Source of the DNA: SIG452 sp045638525
Lineage (GTDB): Bacteria > Bacillota > Clostridia > UMGS1840
Reading direction: 5' to 3'
DNA: 6,971 nt
NCBI GenBank assembly: GCA_045638525.1
Contig: JAZUBQ010000007.1
Location: 1-6,971, forward strand
Numbering within the stretch: position 1 is the stretch's first letter; each line of letters begins with the position of its first letter. Both the position numbers and the translations under genes were made by a program. Shown in pieces: positions 1 to 6,299 of this stretch. Below the pieces are notes generated by a model. The model saw nothing but the letters and a program-made list of their open reading frames with translations, made no database searches and was not told the origin of the DNA.

Positions 1-1
1 A

Positions 2-592
2 AACATCGGAAACAGAAATAATGTTTTTGAAAACCGAAAGGCAGAAAGTTTCTATATGCCGATCGACCAGAATTTGACGATTACAGCCATTGATAATATC
101 AAAATTGCAGTTTGTGCAACTCCTTTGAATGAAAAGACAGAGCCTCAGGTGCTTCGTGAAGATCACGTTGTTTTAAAACTTTTGGGGGAACAGCCGTATC
201 AGAGAGAAACCAGTTTTTTAATTGACGGAAATACAAATGCCAAAGTACTTACTATCGGTGAAGCATATTGCACAGAAGGTAACTGGGCAGGATTCCCTCC
301 TCATAAGCACGATGTTAATAATATGCCGGCAGAGTGTATTGCAGAGGAAATTTATTATTTTCTCTTTGATCCCAAGCAGGGATTTGCGGTACAGTGCCTT
401 TACACTGCAGACGGAACAATTGATGAGGCATATCGCGTGAAAAATGATGAACTGGTTGAATTCCCTTACGGATACCATACAACAGTTTCAACCCCCGGAT
501 ATCAGACATACTTCCTTTGGCTTATGGCAGGGGATTATCAGGGCTTTAACAGAAGCAGTGACCCTGAACACGCTTGGATTGAAAACAGATGA
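2..592 (+). CDS. iolB: IolB-family 5-deoxy-glucuronate isomerase (5' end cut by window)
   Basis: IolB converts 5-deoxy-D-glucuronate to 2-deoxy-5-keto-D-gluconate in cytosolic myo-inositol breakdown. The frame is open from base 2, and the residues before the first ATG (position 56) already match the family (an R-x-N-V-F-E segment), so that ATG is internal. About 196 residues are visible. Family members are about 270 residues, so roughly 75 should lie upstream. The bicupin metal site is clear: WAGFPPHKHD supplies two His (codons 302-310), EEIYYF supplies Glu, and a later FPYGYH supplies the third His (codon 476-478). The end, SSDPEHAWIENR, is also family-typical. The PPHKHD form separates it from KduI, whose corresponding segment differs. 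The stop overlaps the Shine-Dalgarno of the next gene. No other inositol gene is visible, so the family assignment is firm but the in vivo substrate is not; it may act on a related deoxy-sugar acid. Confidence 0.88.
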   Translation, partial: NIGNRNNVFENRKAESFYMPIDQNLTITAIDNIKIAVCATPLNEKTEPQVLREDHVVLKLLGEQPYQRETSFLIDGNTNAKVLTIGEAYCTEGNWAGFPPHKHDVNNMPAECIAEEIYYFLFDPKQGFAVQCLYTADGTIDEAYRVKNDELVEFPYGYHTTVSTPGYQTYFLWLMAGDYQGFNRSSDPEHAWIENR

Positions 593-601
593 GGAACACC
601 A

Positions 602-1456
602 ATGGCTACACAATTAATATTAAAAAATGAAAAAATTACAGCAATCTTTTCAACCAAAGGAGCTGAATTACTCAGCCTGAAAAAAGAGGGAAAAGAGAAA
701 ATCTGGATTGGAGACCCCGATGTATGGGGCGCTCATGCACCACTTTTGTTTCCTATTTGCGGTGGTTTAAAAGAGGATAAGTATATTTATGATAATCAGG
801 AATATACTTTGCTAAAGCACGGATACATCCGCCATCTCGAATTTGAATTGGAGAGTCAAAGTGAAACTCAATTAGTGTTTTTGCATTGTTCCGACGATGA
901 AACGCTAAAACAGTTTCCGTTTCATTATGAACTTCGGGTGATTTACACATTGGAAGATTCTGCATTGAAGATAGATTACAATGTTAAAAATCTTGACGAA
1001 AAATGTATGTATTATTCGATTGGAGGACACGAAGGATATTATTGTCCGGAGGGAATCGAAGAGTATAGCGTCATTTTTGAGCAACCGGAAATGCTTGACA
1101 GCAGTATTTTAAATGGTAATTTATTGGAATATCAAACGATAAACGTTGGGGTGAATACTTGTGAGTTGCCTTTAAAATATGAATACTTTGCAGTGGATGC
1201 TTTGGTATTTTTGAATCTGAAATCAAAAAAGCTTTCTCTGCTCAATCGAAAAAGTGAAGAGAAAATCGAATTAGAATTTGAAGGGCATGATTACTTTTTA
1301 CTTTGGACAAAGCCGGGAGCAAACTATATTTGTCTTGAGCCCTGGTGCGGATGTCCGGACTTTGTTGATTCTGATTATGATTTTGTAAACAAACGAGGTG
1401 TTTTAAACCTTGGTGCAAACGAGGAACAAACAAAGACACACAGAATTATTCTATAA
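602..1456 (+). CDS. Aldose 1-epimerase family protein, LacX-like
   Basis: This is a 284-residue galactose-mutarotase-fold protein of the LacX-like branch, predicted to be cytosolic and to interconvert alpha and beta anomers of an aldose before the next enzyme uses it. Visible family features are LLFPICGGL (residues 48-56), a His in LKHGYIR (H73), a second His in GGHEGYY (H143) and the C-terminal Glu in CLEPWCG (E246). H143 and E246 fit the general acid and base of aldose epimerases; this is assigned by motif, not alignment. The length is normal for the LacX group and there is no signal peptide. The ATG at 602 has a GAGGA Shine-Dalgarno (591-595) overlapping the upstream stop, which suggests translational coupling. 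The gene is followed by the only sizeable intergenic gap, with a hairpin. The sugar cannot be read from sequence; the neighbouring RhaA makes L-rhamnose or a similar aldose plausible. A hexose-6-phosphate mutarotase role is a weaker alternative. Confidence 0.85.
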   Translation: MATQLILKNEKITAIFSTKGAELLSLKKEGKEKIWIGDPDVWGAHAPLLFPICGGLKEDKYIYDNQEYTLLKHGYIRHLEFELESQSETQLVFLHCSDDETLKQFPFHYELRVIYTLEDSALKIDYNVKNLDEKCMYYSIGGHEGYYCPEGIEEYSVIFEQPEMLDSSILNGNLLEYQTINVGVNTCELPLKYEYFAVDALVFLNLKSKKLSLLNRKSEEKIELEFEGHDYFLLWTKPGANYICLEPWCGCPDFVDSDYDFVNKRGVLNLGANEEQTKTHRIIL

Positions 1457-1464
1457 AATTGCAC

Positions 1465-1487
1465 AAGGGTGAAAAACATTCACCCTT
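1465..1487 (+). terminator. Intercistronic hairpin, possible weak terminator or mRNA-processing stem
   Basis: A perfect inverted repeat, AAGGGTGAA (1465-1473) and TTCACCCTT (1479-1487), forms a 9-bp stem with an AAACA loop. It starts 9 bases after the epimerase stop. The T-rich tail (TTTGTTGCT) is interrupted, so full Rho-independent termination is doubtful. Partial read-through control or stabilisation of the upstream transcript fits equally well. The DUF4867 gene starts 35 bases downstream with its own Shine-Dalgarno. Confidence 0.5.
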
Positions 1488-1521
1488 TGTTGCTATCTAG
1501 AAAATATGGAGAGATTACGAT

Positions 1522-2169
1522 ATGATTACTAAATTACAGAACTTAAATCCCGAATTGAAAATTTACAGCATCCACGATGATGCATTTAAAAAATACGGAC
1601 AAGTTATAGACATGGATACTGCTGAAATTGTGTCCGCTTGTGAAAAACTGGAATCTCCCGCAGAAGGAAGCAGATATGTTGCATCCGTAAAAGAATTGGA
1701 AACACTTAACTGTTCTGAAAAACTGATGGATATTCTTTTTGGTGGCTGCGAAGCACAAATTGGTATTTGTAATGGTTTTAATACCGATATGAATGCGTTG
1801 GAATATCATAAAAGTTCTGAAATCAATATTGCGGTTACCCCGTTGGTATTGCTGTTAGGCTTGGAATATGATATGGATGGTATGGAATATGATTCCGGCA
1901 AAGTAGAAGCGTTTTATTTGGAGAAAGGGGATGCTGTGGAAGTGTATGCCACTTCTTTGCATTACTGTCCTTGTCAGGTAGCAGATACCGGTTTTTCCAG
2001 CGTGGTTGTGTTGCCGAAAAATACCAATACTCCTTTGGAAAAAGAAATGGATGATCGTTTGATTTTTGCAAAAAATAAATGGATTATCTGTCATGACAAA
2101 AATGAACGTTTAATTGAAAAAGGTGTTTATCCCGGCATCCACGGTGAAAATTATAAAGTAAAATATTAA
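1522..2169 (+). CDS. DUF4867 family protein, cupin-like, probable sugar-metabolism enzyme
   Basis: This 215-residue protein matches the DUF4867 family as I recognise it: IYSIHDDAFKKYGQVI near the N terminus, then EAQIGICNGFNTDMNALEYHKSSE, and FYLEKGDAVEVYATSLHYCPC. Members are typically found in Firmicutes sugar-utilisation loci; I know of no established reaction. The middle reads like a cupin barrel: H96 and E100 in YHKSSE resemble the metal-binding His and Glu of cupin motif 1, and H147 in SLHYCPC resembles the motif 2 His. A metal-dependent sugar isomerase or epimerase is therefore a reasonable inference. There is no signal peptide or membrane segment, so it is probably cytosolic. The ATG at 1522 has a GGAGAG Shine-Dalgarno (1508-1513) with 8-base spacing. 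Its stop lies 13 bases before the kinase start, so the two are likely co-expressed. Function remains unassigned. Confidence 0.8.
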   Translation: MITKLQNLNPELKIYSIHDDAFKKYGQVIDMDTAEIVSACEKLESPAEGSRYVASVKELETLNCSEKLMDILFGGCEAQIGICNGFNTDMNALEYHKSSEINIAVTPLVLLLGLEYDMDGMEYDSGKVEAFYLEKGDAVEVYATSLHYCPCQVADTGFSSVVVLPKNTNTPLEKEMDDRLIFAKNKWIICHDKNERLIEKGVYPGIHGENYKVKY

Positions 2170-2171
2170 AT

Positions 2172-2176
2172 GGGTG
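2172..2176 (+). promoter_or_regulatory. Ribosome binding site deciding the kinase start
   Basis: GGGTG lies 6 bases before the ATG at 2183 and just after the upstream stop (2167-2169). A GTG at 2174 is in frame but overlaps this site and has no purine-rich sequence at a proper distance, so ATG 2183 is preferred. This start also places the protein directly at MKYLLGIDFGG, the usual N-terminal position of the FGGY phosphate loop. Confidence 0.65.
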
Positions 2177-2182
2177 AAAAAT

Positions 2183-3655
2183 ATGAAATATTTATTAGGA
2201 ATTGATTTTGGTGGGGGTGCCTCCAAAGCGACACTTCTTCGAGAAGATGGCGAAATTATAGCCACCAATACCACAGAATATGCAACCTATTATCCGAAAG
2301 TTGGCTATGCAGAGCAGAATCCGGACGATTGGTTTTTTGCAACTGTAGAAAACATTCAGGGCGTTCTTTTAAAAAGTAAAATTTCAGCATCTGAAATCTG
2401 TGCGGTATCTTTGGATGCAGCTACTCATACGGCTGTTATTATGGACGAGGATTTTAAAGTGATTCGTCCTGCCATTTATTGGACAGATACCCGAAGCAAA
2501 CAAGAAGTTATATATTTACGGGAAAACTTTTCTGAAACAATTGACCGTCAGGTGTTACATAAAGCAGACACCATTTGGACCTTGCCCGAACTTTTGTGGA
2601 TTAAAAACAATGAACCTGAAAATTGGGCAAAAGTGAGGAAAATCCTCTTTGCCAAAGACTATGTGCGCCATCAGCTGACGGGGGATTATGTGACCGACTA
2701 CATCGAAGCCGAAGGCAGTATGATGTTTGATATCAATACCATGCAGTGGAGCAAAGAACTTTGCGATGTTTTGGATATTGATACCGCTATGATGCCAACC
2801 ATCGTGAAACCCACCGATATTGTAGGAACCATTACCAAAGAAGCGGCAGAAAAAACCGGCTTATGGGAGGGTACTCCTGTATTATGCGGTACTACTGATA
2901 CAGTAATGGAAGTGTTTGCATCCGGCGCGGTACAGGAAGGTCAGATGACTTTAAAACTGGCAACTGCAGGTAGAATTTGTGTGGTAACGGACAAACCTTA
3001 TCCCGATGTGAATTTGATTAACTATTCTCATGTGATTGACGGAATGTTTTATCCGGGTACAGCCACCAAATCTTGTGCGGCATCTTACCGATGGTTCAGA
3101 GATACCTTCCATGGAGATTATGCGGAACTTGACAAATTGGCAGAGCAGGTTGCAATCGGTGCAGACGGATTGGTGTTCCATCCGTACTTAAACGGGGAAC
3201 TGACTCCCTATGCCAATCCCAATCTGTGTGCAGATTTTGTGGGGGTTCGAGCATTCCATACCAAAGCACATTTTACCAGAGCCGTATTAGAAGGCGTGGT
3301 GATGAGCATGCTGGATTGCAAAATTGCTCTGGAAAACTTAAACATTCCACATCAGAACAGTGCCGCTATTATTGGTGGTGGCGGAAAAAGTCCCCTGTGG
3401 AGACAGATGGTTTCCGATGCACTTGGGTTGGAATTAGTAGAAATGAAATATGCAGATTCTTCTTTTGGCAGTGCAATGCTTGCAGGAATTGCGGCAGGGA
3501 TTTTTGAAAGTCCCGAAAAAGCCATTGAAATTTGTAATGAAGTGGTATCAAAAACCGTTCCGAACCCGGAAAACACTCAAAAATATCTGAAAGTATTCAA
3601 AAAATATAAAGCAGTGCAAAAAGCATTGGAACCTATTTATAACGGTGATTTTTAA
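2183..3655 (+). CDS. FGGY-family carbohydrate kinase, xylulokinase-like
   Basis: This is a 490-residue ATP-dependent sugar kinase with the two actin-like domains of the FGGY family, near the usual 480-500 residues. The N-terminal domain opens with the phosphate-binding GIDFGGG (6-12), has GYAEQNPDDW (41-50) and WTDTRSKQE (100-108), and carries the probable catalytic base D239 in GTTDT. The C-terminal domain has the nucleotide-binding run IGGGGKSPLWRQMVSDALG (397-415) and SSFGSAMLAG (426-435). Overall it is closest to the xylulokinase/YgcE-like side of the family. The usual SGQMHG substrate segment is replaced by DAATHT (78-83), keeping only H82, so the acceptor sugar may not be D-xylulose. 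Hallmarks of rhamnulokinase RhaB are not seen, yet the nearby rhaA suggests the kinase receives a ketose such as L-rhamnulose. The stop overlaps the next start by one base (TAATG), indicating translational coupling to the ETF gene. An in-frame GTG at 2174 would add three residues. Confidence 0.88.
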   Translation: MKYLLGIDFGGGASKATLLREDGEIIATNTTEYATYYPKVGYAEQNPDDWFFATVENIQGVLLKSKISASEICAVSLDAATHTAVIMDEDFKVIRPAIYWTDTRSKQEVIYLRENFSETIDRQVLHKADTIWTLPELLWIKNNEPENWAKVRKILFAKDYVRHQLTGDYVTDYIEAEGSMMFDINTMQWSKELCDVLDIDTAMMPTIVKPTDIVGTITKEAAEKTGLWEGTPVLCGTTDTVMEVFASGAVQEGQMTLKLATAGRICVVTDKPYPDVNLINYSHVIDGMFYPGTATKSCAASYRWFRDTFHGDYAELDKLAEQVAIGADGLVFHPYLNGELTPYANPNLCADFVGVRAFHTKAHFTRAVLEGVVMSMLDCKIALENLNIPHQNSAAIIGGGGKSPLWRQMVSDALGLELVEMKYADSSFGSAMLAGIAAGIFESPEKAIEICNEVVSKTVPNPENTQKYLKVFKKYKAVQKALEPIYNGDF

Positions 3656-5007
3656 TGAAAATATTAGTTTGTGTGAAAGTAGTCAAAGGGGAATTAAATC
3701 CCTTTGACGAATCTGCGTTGGAATGTGCATTGCAGTTATCCGGCGACGTTACGGTGGTGTCAATGGGGCCAAAATCTTGTGAGCAAGTGTTAAAACCATT
3801 GACAAGACTGGGGGCAAATGTTATACTGATCAGTGACCCCGGCTATGCAGGGTCCGATACCCTTGCAACTTCATATATTTTATTCACCGCAATCGAACAA
3901 ATGGAATATGATTTGATCCTTTGCGGCAGACAAAGCATTGACGGCGACACGGCACAGGTAGGACCTATGCTATCGCAGATGCTTGGTTGTTCGCTTATTA
4001 CCAATGCATTGGAAGTAACAACAGACGGCGAAACGGTATACACCAAAACCCGATTGGGTGACGAATCTCAAAGATTACCTGCATTGGTAACAGTAGAGAG
4101 AGGTTATGTGTTACGTTTTCCCAGTATTTTTTCCAAGCTCGGTGAAGTAACGATACTGGATAACCAAACGTTACAATGCGACGAGAAAAAATGTGGCTTG
4201 GCAGGCTCGCCGACTAAGGTGCTTCAAACCTTTGAAAATGAGCGTGGCAGAAGACACTGCAAGTTCATCACCATGAACGAGTTGGAGCCACTTGTGAAAG
4301 GGTTATTAGCACAAGAATCTGTAGAGATTATAGGCAACACTTCCAAAGAAAAATTCAAAAAAATTTGGGCAATCGGGGAAGAAGTGGTTGAAAAAGCTGA
4401 AGAAATTGCTGAAGAAGTGGTTTTGATTGAAAAAACATCTCCCGAAAATATTGCAAAAAAAGCATCGGTAGAACAACCGGATGTCATCTTGTGGAACGCC
4501 GATTTATGGGGCAGAAAAAATGCTCCCATTGTTGCGGCAATGCTTAAAACAGGACTTTGTGCCGATTGCACGATGATAGAAGCCGAAGGGGAAACTCTAC
4601 TGATGTACCGACCGGCACAAGGCGGTAACATCACGGCAAAAATCAAGTGTGTTACCAAACCGCAGATGGCAACAGTCCGAACCAAAACGCAAAGTTCTGA
4701 TATTATTGTATCAGGAGGGAAAGGCGTTGCAGATAAGTTGGACAAACTGGAAGCACTTGCTAACCGTTTTGGTGCAGAAACAGGAGCATCCCGTGGACTT
4801 GTGGATCTAAACGGTGCATCTTATGAGAAACAAATTGGCTTAACGGGAAAAACGGTAAGTCCCAAAATTTATATTGCGGTAGGAATTTCCGGTGCAATCC
4901 ATCACACTTGTGCCATAGAAGGAAGCCAGACCGTAATCGCAATCAATCCCGACAAAGACGCCAGAATCTTTGAATATGCAGATTATGGCATTGTGGAGGA
5001 ATTGTAA
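3655..5007 (+). CDS. Single-chain electron-transfer flavoprotein, EtfB-EtfA fusion
   Basis: ETFs carry electrons between flavoprotein dehydrogenases and other carriers; normally EtfB and EtfA are separate chains. Here one uninterrupted 450-residue frame holds both. Residues 1-218 are EtfB: ILVCVK, NPFDESALE (15-23), CGRQSIDGDTAQVGP (90-104), and LPALVTVERG (141-150). Residues 236-345 are a shortened EtfA domain I: PDVILWNADLWGRKNAP, YRPAQGGN (318-325) and MATVRTKT. Residues 350-450 are the complete EtfA FAD domain: GGKGV (354-358), GASRGLVD (377-384), LTGKTVSPK (396-404), AVGISGAIHH (408-417), AINPDKDARIFEYADYG (429-445). The DGDTAQVGP form is typical of clostridial, bifurcating-type EtfB. 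Separate subunits would total about 580-600 residues, so this is compact: about 20 residues are missing between CVK and NPFDE, and EtfA domain I is about half size. The start ATG overlaps the kinase stop, with GGTGA at 3644-3648 as Shine-Dalgarno. The dehydrogenase partner is not in the window. It is predicted to be soluble and cytosolic. Confidence 0.9.
   Translation: MKILVCVKVVKGELNPFDESALECALQLSGDVTVVSMGPKSCEQVLKPLTRLGANVILISDPGYAGSDTLATSYILFTAIEQMEYDLILCGRQSIDGDTAQVGPMLSQMLGCSLITNALEVTTDGETVYTKTRLGDESQRLPALVTVERGYVLRFPSIFSKLGEVTILDNQTLQCDEKKCGLAGSPTKVLQTFENERGRRHCKFITMNELEPLVKGLLAQESVEIIGNTSKEKFKKIWAIGEEVVEKAEEIAEEVVLIEKTSPENIAKKASVEQPDVILWNADLWGRKNAPIVAAMLKTGLCADCTMIEAEGETLLMYRPAQGGNITAKIKCVTKPQMATVRTKTQSSDIIVSGGKGVADKLDKLEALANRFGAETGASRGLVDLNGASYEKQIGLTGKTVSPKIYIAVGISGAIHHTCAIEGSQTVIAINPDKDARIFEYADYGIVEEL
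4378..4422 (+). repeat. Short imperfect direct repeats inside the EtfB-EtfA gene
   Basis: GAAGAAGTGGTT occurs at 4378-4389 and again at 4411-4422, 33 bases apart, with GCTGAAGAA at 4396-4404 and 4408-4416 in between. The protein reads EEVVEKAEEIAEEVV (residues 242-256), a Glu/Val-rich helical stretch. It sits at the start of the shortened EtfA domain I, close to the subunit junction, and may reflect local duplication or loss there. Low-complexity coding is an equally simple explanation. Confidence 0.45.
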
Positions 5008-5020
5008 CTATACGAAAAAC

Positions 5021-5025
5021 GGAGG
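5021..5025 (+). promoter_or_regulatory. Ribosome binding site deciding the rhaA start
   Basis: GGAGG is 7 bases before the ATG at 5033 but only 1 base before an in-frame ATG at 5027. This favours 5033, giving MTRYEFAKEIY. Still earlier in-frame ATGs (from 4970) lie inside the ETF gene and would add non-family residues. Confidence 0.8.
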
Positions 5026-5032
5026 AATGAAA

Positions 5033-6280
5033 ATGACAAGATATGAATTCGCAAAAGAAATCTATGCAAAATTAGGCGTAGATACCGATTTAGCAATCAA
5101 TAAATTAAAAGAAATTCCCGTGGCACTTCATTGTTGGCAGGGGGATGACGTAAACGGTTTTGATTCCGAAGGTCCCTTAACCGGCGGCATCCAGACCACC
5201 GGAAACTATCCCGGAAGAGCCAGAACTCCCGAAGAGTTGATGGCAGATATGGACAAGGTAATGTCTTTATGCCCCGGGAAGAAAAAATTAAATGTGCACG
5301 CTTGTTATGCCATTTTTGAAAAGGGCGAATTTGCAGACAGAGACAAATTAGAACCCAAGCATTTTGCTAAATGGGTGGAGTTTGCTAAAGCAAGAAATAT
5401 GGGGATTGATTTTAACCCCACTTTCTTCTCTCATCCTAAAGTAAAAGACGGCTTGACTCTGTCCAGCCCTGATGAAGCAACCAGAAAATTCTGGATTGAC
5501 CACGGGAAAGCTTGTGTGCGTATTTCTCAGTATTTCGCAGAAGAAACCGGCGTTCCTTGTGTGATGAACATCTGGACTGGTGACGGTTTTAAAGATATTC
5601 CCGCAGACAGAATGGGTCCCAGAATCCGATACAAAGAATCCATTGATGCTATTTTATCCGAACCCTTTGATAAAAACCTGGTGAAACCTTGTGTGGAATC
5701 CAAAGTATTTGGGATCGGGGTAGAAGCATATACCGTTGGTAGTGCAGAATTCTCTTTGACCTATGCGGCAAGCAGAGAAGGTTGTTTGCCTTTGATGGAT
5801 AACGGACATTATCATCCCACCGAAGTGGTATCTGATAAAATTCCTGCCTTAGTGGCATTCTTCCCTGAAATTGCATTACATATCACCAGACCCATCCGTT
5901 GGGACAGTGACCATGTGGTGTTATTTGATGACGAAACCAGAGAAATGGCAAAAGAAATTGTAAGATGCAACGGTTTAGACCGAGTGTATATGGCACTGGA
6001 CTATTTTGATGCATCCATCAACCGTGTATCTGCCTGGACTTTAGGGTTCAGAAACTGGCAGAAAGCTCTTTTGAATGCGCTGTGTACTCCTAATGAACTG
6101 CTTACAAAATTGCAGAATGAAAATCAGTTAACCGAACTTCAGGTAATGCAGGACGAATTAAAAACCATGCCGTTTGGCGATATCTGGGAAGAATATTGCC
6201 GTCAGAGTGGTGTAAAAGCAGACAGAGAATGGTTTGATGAAATCAAAAAATACGAAGCAGAAGTATTAAGTAAACGGTAG
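5033..6280 (+). CDS. rhaA: L-rhamnose isomerase
   Basis: RhaA catalyses reversible L-rhamnose to L-rhamnulose isomerisation in the cytosol with divalent metal, and many members also accept other aldoses. The 415-residue product matches the family length (about 419) and starts in the usual way. Signature segments are VALHCWQGDDVNGFD (30-44), LTGGIQTTGNYPGRARTPEEL (from 49), LNVHACYA, and VMNIWTGDG. The metal and catalytic residues of the xylose-isomerase-like barrel are all present: E222 and K224 in VESK, D256 and H259 in MDNGHYHPTE, H283 in LHITRPIRW, D291 and D293 in DSDH, and D323 in LDYFDASINR. It should therefore be active. It follows the ETF gene by 25 bases and precedes the phosphofructokinase by 19, so it is likely in the same operon. 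No rhamnulose-1-phosphate aldolase (RhaD) or RhaB-type kinase is in view; those roles would fall to the FGGY kinase here and to genes outside the window. Confidence 0.96.
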   Translation: MTRYEFAKEIYAKLGVDTDLAINKLKEIPVALHCWQGDDVNGFDSEGPLTGGIQTTGNYPGRARTPEELMADMDKVMSLCPGKKKLNVHACYAIFEKGEFADRDKLEPKHFAKWVEFAKARNMGIDFNPTFFSHPKVKDGLTLSSPDEATRKFWIDHGKACVRISQYFAEETGVPCVMNIWTGDGFKDIPADRMGPRIRYKESIDAILSEPFDKNLVKPCVESKVFGIGVEAYTVGSAEFSLTYAASREGCLPLMDNGHYHPTEVVSDKIPALVAFFPEIALHITRPIRWDSDHVVLFDDETREMAKEIVRCNGLDRVYMALDYFDASINRVSAWTLGFRNWQKALLNALCTPNELLTKLQNENQLTELQVMQDELKTMPFGDIWEEYCRQSGVKADREWFDEIKKYEAEVLSKR

Positions 6281-6287
6281 GGAAAAC

Positions 6288-6293
6288 AGGAGA
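6288..6293 (+). promoter_or_regulatory. Ribosome binding site of the phosphofructokinase gene
   Basis: AGGAGA stands 6 bases before the ATG at 6300, in the 19-base gap after the rhaA stop. It fixes the start of the last, edge-truncated gene and gives the usual MIKRIGILTGGGDCPG N terminus. Confidence 0.8.
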
Positions 6294-6299
6294 AGAATT

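Noticed and set aside
56..58. ATG at 56 as the start of the first gene
   Set aside because: The frame stays open to the left edge and upstream residues fit IolB; the half-length product would lack the first cupin domain, and no Shine-Dalgarno precedes this ATG at a proper distance.
2..592. KduI (4-deoxy-5-threo-hexosulose-uronate isomerase) instead of IolB
   Set aside because: KduI is a relative, but WAGFPPHKHD, EEIYYFLFDPKQGF and the SSDPEHAWI end are IolB-like.
1466..1480. Likeness of the hairpin left arm to the kinase start region (GGGTGAAAAA, also at 2172-2181)
   Set aside because: It is only a 10-base match of a purine-rich ribosome-binding type sequence. No in-frame coding follows at 1480, so it is probably chance.
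1457..1521. An internal promoter ahead of the DUF4867 gene
   Set aside because: TTGCAC at 1459-1464 resembles a -35 box, but no acceptable -10 hexamer lies 16-18 bases downstream; the region is taken up by the hairpin and the Shine-Dalgarno.
3226..3507. A 93-codon + strand frame inside the kinase gene
   Set aside because: It is fully inside the conserved C-terminal half of the FGGY kinase, in another frame, with a Cys/Trp/Arg-rich product typical of a shadow frame.
4224..4745. A 173-codon open frame on the - strand, antisense to the ETF gene
   Set aside because: The + strand frame has unbroken EtfB and EtfA motifs; the antisense product is Ser/Thr-rich, matches no family I recognise, and is explained by complementary codon bias.
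4970..5032. An N-terminally extended rhaA starting at 4970
   Set aside because: The extension lies within the ETF coding region, lacks family similarity, and GGAGG at 5021-5025 points to the ATG at 5033.
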